This document shows, in pieces, positions 17,145-24,579 of a stretch of 24,579 bases of DNA. A model generated the notes under the pieces. It made no database searches and had not been told where the DNA came from. It saw only the letters and a list, made by a program, of their open reading frames with translations. A program made the position numbers and the translations under genes. Within the stretch, counting starts at the first letter, position 1. Each line of letters opens with the position of its first letter. Source of the DNA: Selaginella moellendorffii. Its lineage: Eukaryota; Streptophyta; Lycopodiopsida; Selaginellales; Selaginellaceae. The DNA lies in assembly GCF_000143415.4 (NCBI RefSeq), contig NW_003314308.1:7940-32518 (forward strand), in the 5' to 3' direction.

Positions 17145-17617
17145 AGCTTTCTGTGCTTTTGCGAGCCATACATGACAATTCCAAGAACTTCGTAAACAAC
17201 AGGAGGTTTTTGTCATCCTTTCTTCATACTAGTCTGCTCATCGAATGAGAGCAAGACAATTAGAACATGTGGTACGTTTCATTAAGTTGCACCTCCGCCA
17301 ACAATTTCAATCTTTCTAAGAACTTCAGACATCTCCCACCTTGCTTTGTTGGTTCGATCCAGCTGAAAATTATTGACTTGCCAGAAGGAAAGAAAGCAGA
17401 AAAGAATTCCTTGATTTGTTTCGTTACATGTATACTTCTTTTCTTTCTGGCATGTCACCAGTTTTCTATGTTGGATCAAATCAATAGAGCAAGGCGGCTG
17501 TATGAAAGATTGAGACCCTCTGCATTAGCTATTGCATCAACAACCCACAGATCTATGGCTGAGGGAGGGATGGAAATGAGTGGGATGACCATAACCTAAA
17601 CGAGACGCAGACAAAGT
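17145..17617 (+). other. Interval with weak open frames, no recognised gene
   Basis: A plus-strand open frame of 110 codons ends at 17599, and its last part follows a TCACCAG acceptor-like site (FSMLDQINRARRLYERLRPS...). It could be a last exon of the upstream fragment or chance. The minus-strand dioxygenase stop lies only 18 bp beyond it. I cannot support a product. Confidence 0.3.
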
Positions 17618-18571
17618 TTAATACCTCACAGTCTCAATGGCTGCTTTGCCATCTAGTTTTGAAGCGTAGAACGATTGAAGGTAATTTCCATAGACGCTAT
17701 CTTTGAAGCAAGCAGGCGCTTCGTCAGCGACCAGCTGCGCCAGCAGAGCAATGTGACTATCTTCTGCTGGCCCATAGAATGAAGCAATGGAGACTCGAGT
17801 TCGCTCCGAGTTGACAACTGCTCGGTGCTCCACACTCTTGTACGCATCATTGGAAAGAATCTGAATAACACACAATCAAAACCTGGAAATCTCATGCATG
17901 CACGACTATGACGATCGAAAGAAAGCTTACCTGAAGTTGATCTCCAATGTTGACAACAAAGGCGCCAGGCAGAGGTTTGATCGGCACCCACGCTCCACAG
18001 TGTACAATCTGGAGGCCATCTTTCACCCTGGTGTCCTGCTGGAGTATAGTGAAACCGTTTGGATCCGCGTGAGCGTCCAGTCCGATTGTAAGCTCCGGCT
18101 CCGGACAAGGTGGATAGTAGTTCATCCTCATCGCATGCCTCTCTCCTCCAAAAGCTTCCTCCAGAGCACCACTTTCCAGTCCCAGTGACTCCGAGAACAA
18201 TCCAAGCACTCTTTTCGCGGCGACGAACGAGACGTGGGTGGGGCGGACGACTGAATCGCTGGCGAGGGCGAGGAAGAGATCAATCGCTTGCGCGCTCTGG
18301 CCGTTTGCGCAGAGCGTCGAGATCATGATGTTACAGGAGAAGGCGTTCTTGTGGACGAGATCGTGGAAGACGGACCATGCGTCCGGGAGGCCGGAGCACT
18401 TGCCATACATGAGGATGAGGGGATTGCTGAACAAGGGGTGGTGGCGTAGGTCGAGGGTGGCGGCCAGGCGGCGGTGCAAGAGCTTCCCTCGCGGGAGGGA
18501 GTTGGAATCACCACATTGGCGCAGAAGAGTCGCGATTTGGCGTGGAGATGCCTGCAGGAGGCACCGCGATC
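17618..18571 (-). CDS. Chimeric ORF: PPR N-terminal part fused to 2OG-Fe(II) dioxygenase catalytic domain
   Basis: Exon 1 runs to 17931, a 70 bp GTAAGC...TTCAG intron follows (17861-17930), and exon 2 is 17860-17618; the phase is kept. The first part is a PPR leader and motif (TLLRQCGDSNSLPRGKLLHR, NPLILMYGKCSGLPDAWSVF, NAFSCNIMISTLCANG, AIDLFLALA) ending PTHVSFVAA at about 18215. Without a break it continues as a plant dioxygenase (KRVLGLFSESLGLESGALEE, MNYYPPCPEPELTIG). All iron ligands are present (H and D in LDAHADPN, H in SVEHRAVVN) and the oxoglutarate-binding R-x-S (RTRVSIAS). The usual N-terminal dioxygenase domain is absent. No in-frame ATG precedes the PPR motif: the frame opens after a TGA near 18572, and an ATG at 18600 is in another frame. 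An unexpressed fusion is therefore possible. Confidence 0.72.
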
Positions 18572-18694
18572 ACTCCTCTTGCTACTTCGCTGGATGTCAT
18601 GGCAAAGACACACTCTCTCTCTCCATGATCCTGTGAAGAGCTTCATATGGATCATCACATTTTTTGTCAATAGCTTCACATAGGCACTAAACAA
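18572..18694 (-). other. Possible 5' part of the PPR segment, out of frame
   Basis: ATG at 18600 (MTSSEVARGVIAVPPAG...) opens a short frame ending in TGA near 18512. Its frame differs from the PPR frame, which would need one small indel to join. This is the likeliest original PPR start, now disconnected. Confidence 0.4.
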
Positions 18695-19035
18695 CAGACA
18701 TAAAGGAACTCAGAAGCAATCAGTCTTCTAAGCATCTTATCCTCCGGCATCAAATGTTGGATCAGTGATGTCCTTTTTGAAGTCTCGCTTGTTGTTTGAG
18801 GTGGGCACGTGCTCCTATTGGTGTTCATGGGGTGTTGCAAAGCTGTGGGCTCTCAATGTAAAGGGGATTTCCTTGGCAAAAGAGCTTGAAATTTTGGTGT
18901 GCTGTTTTTCTTGTTTTACCATTTTGTTTTACATGAGACATGTAGGAAATCCTGAGCTCAAAAGTTCACTAAGATTCATTTGCATAAACTACACTTTGGC
19001 AGAAAAATTATAACATTTACTACAAAATACAATAA
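18695..19035. other. Intergenic, no feature seen
   Basis: Between the chimeric ORF and the phosphatase. A plus-strand open frame here has no family signature and sits in AT-rich sequence that would include the phosphatase 3' untranslated region. Confidence 0.5.
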
Positions 19036-19623
19036 TCAGTTAAAAACAACCCATTCATCATCGAATGAATCTAGGACGTACAATTTGCCTTGCTTCTCCA
19101 CACATTGTCCAATATTCCAGCGATGGATAACTTTGGTAAAATCCACACACTTTGACAGCGCAAGAAGGAACGGGGTTACATCTGCCAAGAAGTGGTCATC
19201 CTTTGACCCCTCAAACTTTGGAGCCACCACCACGCTCTCTTGATGACCTTGGTAGAAGTCAATAATGTCATCCAGTGCCACCACCCGCTTGAAATCCCGA
19301 AACCCTACATGGTCAAGATTCTTGACTTTCGTCCCGTCCTTTAGAACAACGCAATTGCCACCATGTAGCCTCCTCGACACAAGCCCCCCAGTAGGATCCA
19401 GATGGTCAACCACAAGGTTGACATACTTCTCCTGGGCGGCACTAAACACCACGATATCGTACACTTTTGAAACCTTCCCCAGAAATTCATCTACTCCTGG
19501 TCTCTTCATGATGTGGAGTGGTGCATCATCGTCGAATTCCATGCTGAAATCTACAGAAGAGACGAGATCCTTATGAGCGTATACCAGTGTATTGTCTAGA
19601 TCGAGAATGAGTGTCTTCTTCAT
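19036..19623 (-). CDS. FCP1/SCP-like HAD phosphatase, single exon
   Basis: A complete 195-residue protein from ATG 19623 to TAA 19036. The N-terminal motif DLDNTLV (residues 8-14) is the DxDx(T/V) signature of FCP1/SCP (NIF) phosphatases: first Asp nucleophile, second Asp general acid. MKRPGVDEFL, YDIVVFSAAQEKYVNLVVD and LDHVGFRDFKRVVALDD follow the family order, with the last giving the conserved second acidic motif. The FCP1 homology domain fills the protein, so no BRCT or transmembrane part is attached; short single-domain members dephosphorylate the RNA polymerase II C-terminal repeat or other phosphoproteins. The substrate here is unknown. It is intronless, unlike its neighbours, so a retrocopy is possible though the frame is clean. 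It is transcribed away from the kinase gene. Confidence 0.92.
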   Translation of the reverse strand: MKKTLILDLDNTLVYAHKDLVSSVDFSMEFDDDAPLHIMKRPGVDEFLGKVSKVYDIVVFSAAQEKYVNLVVDHLDPTGGLVSRRLHGGNCVVLKDGTKVKNLDHVGFRDFKRVVALDDIIDFYQGHQESVVVAPKFEGSKDDHFLADVTPFLLALSKCVDFTKVIHRWNIGQCVEKQGKLYVLDSFDDEWVVFN

Positions 19624-19688
19624 GATACCCTAAAAAATGACTCGTATTCCGTGGAAATGAAGAAGGGCCACAAAAGGTGACCAAAGGT

Positions 19689-19721
19689 GCCACGTCTGCC
19701 CTAAACTCTATCTGACGTGGC
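19689..19721. promoter_or_regulatory. Paired inverted ACGTGGC elements upstream of the phosphatase
   Basis: GCCACGTC at 19689-19696 and GACGTGGC at 19714-19721 form an 8 bp inverted pair around 17 bp. ACGTGGC is the core of plant ABRE/G-box sites bound by bZIP factors. They lie 66-98 bp before the phosphatase ATG, a sensible promoter position. Function is inferred from the motif only. Confidence 0.45.
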
Positions 19722-20352
19722 CTTTTGTATTCTTGTACCCTACTATTGGCAAAGCCCAAGGGAGCCGGAGGAGCGCGTCGATCCTCAATGCAGCTTAGAT
19801 TCCAAATCTAGGGCTGCCGTGATCGTCTGGCAAGGGCAGAGGTGAGTGCGCTGCTGGTTTGCGGCCTACTGTTGGCGAGGCGGAAGGAGGTGAGCATGCA
19901 ATTGTAGCAAGTTTGTTGTGAATCCATTGACGGACAGCTGATGTGCGCATTCTAGGCTCCAGCCGTTGGATAAGTGCAGTAACGACTCCTCAATCTCTTT
20001 TGTGCTTTCAGCAACGACTCACAATGTTAACACTGACCAGAGTCCACCATGGAGAGGAAGAGAGCTGCTGGTCCGAAGAAACTACACACTCAGAAGCGAT
20101 CCGACGTCATGCTCGAAAGGACCCGCCCACTGGATCCGATTAACCGAGCTCGATCAGGTTGGTCAAAACTTGAAACATCTGCACTTGTCTGACGAAGATC
20201 CTCGTTGAAGCAGGAGCAGGAGAAACTGATCATGATGCATCCGCGTTGCAGGCTGCTCCTGACGCTGGTACGAAGAATTCCTTTTGTTGGCTGACACGAC
20301 TCTTTGCTGGTTTGATTCATGACTTGCAGAATATGTTCGGCAATTCCTCGCA
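19722..20352. other. Shared divergent intergenic region and kinase leader
   Basis: It lies between two divergent starts. Several GT/AG sites (GAGGTGAGTGCG near 19840 and 19890; TTCTAG near 19955; TTTCAG near 20010) would allow a spliced kinase leader. An out-of-frame ATG at 20333 opens a 23-codon frame that overlaps the kinase start, an arrangement that can lower translation. No other gene was seen. Confidence 0.4.
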
Positions 20353-21407
20353 ATGGCGCAACGCTTGGAGAGATTCAAGATGCTCTCGGCGAATGTTGTG
20401 AGCGGGATCGTGGAATCGATCCAAAAGGGAGGGGAGACTCCAGTTGCAGCAGCAGGTGGATACAATAATTTCTCTCTTTGGCATCTTTTCGCTTCTGAGT
20501 GGCCCCTTGTCTCTCTTGTCCAGGCCGCTTCTGCAGCAGCTACGAAGTGCTCGCTTGTGTTGGCCAGGGGGCGTCCGGGAAAGTATACAAGTGCCGTAGC
20601 AAGGAGGACGAACAAATCTACGCCATCAAAGTCATCAAGGTTCGCACAGCAACGAAGTCCAGAGACCAGGATGTCGCGCTCGTCTTCAAGGAGGGAGAGA
20701 TGCTCCAGCGCTGCGAACACCCCAACATAGTCAAATACTTCGACATGTGGAAGGAGGAAGGCGAGCCGGGCAAGTCGAAAGTGTACATTGTCATGGAGTT
20801 TTGTGGCCGCTCGCTCCAGTCGGTGCTCCTCGGCGGTGAGTCACCACCTGCAGATGCGTTTAGGCAGCTTCTTCAAGCTGTGGCGCATGTGCACGACAAC
20901 GTGGGTGTTCATCGGGATATAGCACCACACAACATCTTCGTCACAGACGATGGACGCATCAAGCTGGGAGATTTCGGTCTTGGTAGGCAAATGAAACATC
21001 TCTTCCATCTCTCATTTGTTGGCTTACAGCTAAAAATAAGGAGTCCATGCTCGAGACCGAAAATATCAAGAAGGGGAGAGCAGTTTACTACTCTCCCCAG
21101 CGCCGGAGCAACTCAACCTACACTGACATGCTTGCGCTTGGAGTTATACTCTTCGAACTTCATTGGAGGTGTCCCCCGGACCAGGTTTGGCTGCAGTTTG
21201 TGCAACGTGCTTGCTTAGTTTGGTGAATCTGTGTAGGAAAGGGAGTCGGTATTGATTGACGTCCGGGATGGCGTTTTACCAGCAGACTGGGCGTACCAAC
21301 ACCCATCAATTGCGCCCAAGGTGTTGGAGCTGGTCGCAGCAAGACGCGACCAGCGTCCATCCGCGCGCGACATCCTCTGCGATCCTGCCTGGCAATCTGT
21401 TTGGTGA
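20353..21407 (+). CDS. Compact protein kinase resembling eIF2-alpha kinases, four exons
   Basis: Exons 20353-20455, 20524-20982, 21030-21184 and 21237-21407, with introns of 68, 47 and 52 bp, give 888 nt and 295 residues with all phases matching. After a 34-residue N-terminus comes the kinase domain: glycine loop VGQGASGKVY, lysine in YAIKVIK, helix-C Glu in FKEGEMLQRCEHPNIV, catalytic loop HRDIAPHN, DFGLA (made by the exon 2/3 join), then VYYSPQRR, YTDMLALGVILFELHW and RRDQRPSARDIL. The C-lobe pattern (ERESVLIDVRDGVLP, HPSIAPKVLELVA) is like the PEK/GCN2 family, but their large N-lobe insert is absent. Two oddities: Ala replaces the usual catalytic-loop Lys, and the APE Glu position reads SPQ. 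Ligand or regulatory domains are lacking. A NEK- or WEE-like kinase is less likely. Confidence 0.88.
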
Positions 21408-21688
21408 GTTTCTTTCATTACTCTGATTCTCTGCTTGGCTTCTAACATGTCTGTTTGCAGCTGATCGTTGTAGTTGTTTAGATTTACTTGCTCCTTTTTG
21501 TCATCTTTGCAGTCTTGGTCTTTTTCAGCATGCTGATTTCGATTCAGAAATATGAATTCGTTGCCAGTTCATTGCATTTCTGCCAGGCCGAGTTGTTCTC
21601 GATCAAGGTTGCTGAACAACTCAAGGGCTTCCGACATTCTTGTAGTCAGGTTCGGTTCAAGGAACAGGATTGGTAAACAGCACATTGA
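21408..21688 (+). other. Kinase 3' flank, no gene seen
   Basis: T-rich sequence without a coding signature, likely the kinase 3' untranslated region. It ends at the edge of inverted copy B. Confidence 0.5.
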
Positions 21689-22193
21689 CGGGAGATGCAA
21701 CAGCGTGGTGTCCACGGCTGGCTTCTTGTAGGGTCCATGCATCTCACCTCAAGTGGGCAGAGATCGAGTGGAAGCTGGAGAGCTATCCCAATTCTCGGGA
21801 GATGCGATGAAGAAAATGGCGGGATTGTTGATTTTTGTAGAGAGAATATTCGCACCTTTGACCGGTTGACCTTTTTACAGGGAAACGTTTTCCTACAGGC
21901 CTTTCTGAATTGAATCCAAGGAACCTGGAAGTCAAAACAAGAAAGTAGCTTCAGAACACTCAAAAGCTCACCCCTGCAAGTTCTGTTGTGGTACAGGGTG
22001 AATGAGTTCCCCTTTTTTGACGAGTCTGCAAAATTATAGAAAGGATGAGTCAAATGGAGAGAGAGAAATATATATATATATATATATGAATTGATCCAGG
22101 TTTCTTGTTTTTTTCATACCTTGAGGAACCAATCGTTCAATTCTACTGATTTCTTTGCATACTTGAATGCAAAGAATAACAAATAATGAAGCT
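21689..22193 (-). pseudogene. Inverted duplicate copy B with exon-like parts
   Basis: Its reverse complement matches copy A (10704-10765 plus 15738-16316) with high identity. The segment from the ATTCTCTCTACAAAAATCAA block to GTTGCATCTCCCG differs at only a handful of bases. Splice sites are conserved, including the 47 bp GTGAGC...TTCCAG intron. Frame-matched exon text is KYAKKSVELNDWFLK, without an ATG at the copy A position. A 37 bp deletion between short A-rich repeats shifts the next exon. The two intron microsatellites differ. No known domain was recognised. This copy is not interrupted by a retrotransposon, so it shows what element 2 broke in copy A. Confidence 0.5.
22068..22087. repeat. 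(TA)n microsatellite in intron of copy B
   Basis: Ten TA units beside a GAGAGAGAGA run, at the position of the (TC)n run in copy A. Confidence 0.9.
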
Positions 22194-22489
22194 AGGTGCT
22201 TGGTTAGATTGAGGCAAGTTTTCAAATAGCTAGAACAATCTTTAGCTCTTTTAAGTTGTTTAGTGTTTAACCATCATGACATCAATCTTAAAACATGTCC
22301 AGAAGTTGGATTTTGTGCCCTCTAGATTAATGATGTTAATTTTAGACTCTTTGTCAGTGTTAATCCTTGTAATTTATAGGATAATATAGAGTTTCTCAGT
22401 TTTATATTGTTTTTCAAATTTTACTTGATACTCTTCCAGTTCTAGATATGAGGCAAAATAAAGAACTTCATAGTTTTTATATGAAAATT
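22194..22489 (-). other. AT-rich interval, no gene seen
   Basis: It lies between copy B and the last exon of the minus-strand gene, and would include that gene's 3' untranslated region. No recognised feature. Confidence 0.5.
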
Positions 22490-24404
22490 TTAAAGTTGCA
22501 AATCATTATGACCGCCATCTTCAGTCTCCTCGCCATTGGCACCAACAGTGTTGACATTCTCATGGCCATCATCTTTGTCATTCGGCATGTCTTCATTGTT
22601 GCCTCTTGTAGCTTCTTGGTGGGTTGGTGTATAATCTGGCATCTCTAATTCCCAAGGACAAGCTTGCTTTATTGCCACTGGAAACTTCATTGTTGTCGGG
22701 TACATGCCTCCATCTCTCACACCATGCCTCAGGAGTCGTGTGCATACCGGTGTTTCGAGAGGAACACCTCTATATTAGAGATACCTATAATAGAATATAA
22801 ACAAATTGAGTATAGTTGAGAAATTGTATGTTACCTAAAAGCCGCTCGACGCATGAAGTAAAGTTGGCCAAGTTGTTTATCAAATGGAGTCGTGCTTGTG
22901 GCCTTCTTTGGCAGCCAGTCCTCTCCGAGTTTTATAAGCTTAGTGGTGATGAAGTCCTTGAATGGAAATTGCTCAAGATCATCCCCTATAAAAGGTGCTA
23001 GACACATCTCCCCTTCATATACAATTTGTGAAATGTAGACGGTCCTCCTCATCACAGTCTTTATTATACTGTCCAAACCTTTTTCTCCTTCCCTAAGTCT
23101 ATTTACAACATCTCAAAGTCAAAGCTTACATATGAGGAATAGATACACATTCTCAGCGACCTTAATAACACTCATCTGGAGTCTTGCCCACTAAGAAATA
23201 ACTTTTGTGAGTAACCTTCATGTAAACGCAAACAATACTTACTTTCATGACAAAAAATCTTTATTATAATATCAAACCACTCCTTTGGGCGTCGAGGGTC
23301 AGCCACACTAAGTAATTTCTTTACCTTTGTCTTCTTTGTGTTGTTGATTTTCTTGTCAATTGTAGCTAATGCTCCAATAGTTCTTGATCATTTTCAGCTC
23401 GATACGATTGTGCATATGCATCTTGCTTAACCTTCACCAATAGCTGAAGATAACACAAACATTCTATGATAAGAAGTATACTTGGAAAAACATACCTTAC
23501 TCCACACAGCTGTTATAAAAGCTATTGGATTCTTGTACCATCTATTAGCATCTTGACGACCTTGATGATGCCGAATAAGTGATGCTAAATCATCACCATA
23601 GTGGCTGCAGACTGCATCCTCGTCGAGATTGGCAAGAAACCGGATTTGCTCAATATCATGTACTAGGCTTCGTTTCTGCACTGCAAACTATCCTAACTTG
23701 CAAAACACAAATTGTTAAAAGTGATTGAAGAGGGAGTGGTACCTATGCATTAATTTTGTGGCAAGCTATCACAAGCCTTGCCACATCTAGAGATCCTCTC
23801 GTATGTACATGTCCAGCCAGAACATTGATGTGATAGACAGGATTGTCTCGGAAGCATTCATTGATGCACTTTATCCACGCACACCAGCGATGATTCCCGT
23901 CGATAATGTAGAACATTTTCCCCACAAATTGTTGAGTCTCAAGATGGCTCATAAGCATGTTGTCAAATTTGCAGGACTTCATTTTCCAAATGTCATCCCA
24001 AACCCTCTCAATTTCTGGTGACACTGAGAGGGTATTTGTTGTTCCTGGCTTGAAGACCGAAACAAGGAACATACCTATGTTTGTCCCAAGGCCATTATGT
24101 TTGTACAGACTATAGATGTTCATGTTGATGAAGTGTGGTGAAGCAGACCGAATGATGCTTGTCTGAGTGAATCGACATAGTGGGATTTCTCGGATTATGT
24201 CTCCCGAGCCTTCCCACTTGAGAAACTCTAGAGTCGTGTGAATGGCCTTTTCTTTGGTTCTCAAAACTGTCTCTTGTAAGTGCTTGTCTACAATGTGTTT
24301 AAGTAACTCCACTTCTCTTTCAGATTCAGCTACACCTCCAGTAGCACCATTATCAGATCTAGCCCTCAGCTTGGGCCTAACACCCCCGTCAGGCGCACTT
24401 GGGC
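22490..24404 (-). pseudogene. Multi-exon unknown gene with DGNHR (ParB/DGQHR-like) motif, damaged
   Basis: Exons inferred on the minus strand are about 24404-23743 (VELLKHIVDKHLQ..., IIDGNHRWCAWIKCI, NVLAGHVHTRGSLDVARLVI), 23675-23496 (KRSLVHDIEQIRFLANLDED, DANRWYKNPIAFITAVWSK), 23443 to about 23230 (KQDAYAQSYRAENDQ, then after a frame shift SVADPRRPKEWFDIIIKIF), about 23080-22835 (VMRRTVYISQIVYEGE, GDDLEQFPFKDFITTKLI) and 22769-22490 (VPLETPVCTRLLRHGVRDGG, then an acidic tail ending DGGHNDLQL). Introns of 67 and 65 bp have GT-AG ends and matching phase. DGNHR resembles the DGxHR/DGERR core of ParB/sulfiredoxin-like and DGQHR domains; no other domain is recognised. A TAG directly before the first donor (CAG|GT to TAG|GT) and the frame shift suggest a pseudogene. 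No start codon is visible, so the 5' end is probably upstream. Confidence 0.55.
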
Positions 24405-24454
24405 ACTACTTTGTAATGTAGTTAGTTTCTTCCATATTTTATGAATATGTTAAG

Positions 24455-24579
24455 AGTAGTGGCATTTGTGGTTGTGGCTGCAATGGTAGTGACGACAATC
24501 GCGCTGCTGGTGGTGATGATGGTGGCGGTAGTGGTGGTAATAATGGCGATGATGGCATTGGTGGTAATGGTGGTGATGA
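24455..24579 (+). repeat. GGT/GAT-rich trinucleotide tract at window end
   Basis: An imperfect triplet array of GGT, GAT, GGC and AAT units. One plus frame would read as Gly/Asp/Asn-rich (GGDDGGGSGGNNGDD) and another as hydrophobic; neither has a convincing start. It may be low-complexity coding sequence of a gene that continues outside the window. Confidence 0.7.

Noticed and set aside
18765-19013. Plus-strand frame of 82 codons between the chimera and the phosphatase
   Set aside because: No family signature; low-complexity hydrophobic composition in AT-rich intergenic sequence.
20163-20720. Minus-strand open frame of 185 codons opposite the kinase
   Set aside because: The kinase on the plus strand has all motifs and correct splice phases; this is its shadow.
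1-24579. CRISPR array, bacterial operon or phage
   Set aside because: No regularly spaced repeats, no Shine-Dalgarno-led gene clusters; spliced genes and plant LTR elements show a plant nuclear sequence.
1-24579. tRNA genes
   Set aside because: No cloverleaf with box A and box B was noticed by eye; a covariance-model scan would be needed to exclude them.

Overview
The window looks like plant nuclear DNA, most likely from a lycophyte such as Selaginella (inference). The spliced genes have very small GT-AG introns (47-70 bp where I could fix both ends by reading frame). A PPR N-terminus and a plant-type 2-oxoglutarate dioxygenase are present. The repeats are plant LTR retrotransposons: three Ty3/gypsy lineages, a Ty1/copia remnant and a Cassandra-like element carrying 5S rRNA sequence. 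Nothing bacterial was seen.

Layout. Positions 1-3400 are AT-rich, decayed repeat DNA: a directly repeated LTR-like segment, two diverged copies of a minus-strand copia gag/protease remnant, and a nearly complete Cassandra-like TRIM plus one solo LTR. Positions 4160-5648 hold a minus-strand, non-chromoviral gypsy remnant with its integrase core deleted. Positions 5649-10710 hold a plus-strand chromovirus (element 1), full of stops, with a Cassandra-like solo LTR in its RT and a break inside its chromodomain. Positions 10766-15737 hold a better preserved minus-strand gypsy element (element 2) with two short LTRs, a PPT and a PBS. It has split a host sequence (copy A) whose inverted copy (copy B) lies at 21689-22193.

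The two inverted copies bracket a roughly 5.4 kb gene island. In order it holds a decayed HEAT-like gene fragment (plus), a chimeric ORF joining the start of a PPR protein to the catalytic half of a 2OG-Fe(II) dioxygenase (minus), an intact single-exon FCP1/SCP-like phosphatase (minus), and a compact four-exon protein kinase resembling eIF2-alpha kinases (plus). The phosphatase and kinase are divergent and share a 0.73 kb intergenic region.

The right end (22490-24404) holds a multi-exon minus-strand gene of unknown function with a DGNHR motif like that of ParB/sulfiredoxin-fold or DGQHR proteins. It carries at least one in-frame stop and one frame break. The window ends in a GGT/GAT-rich low-complexity tract.

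The parts do not form one pathway. The main story is nested transposition, a duplicated segment around a small gene island, and gene chimerism. The two host genes I would trust as intact are the phosphatase and the kinase.
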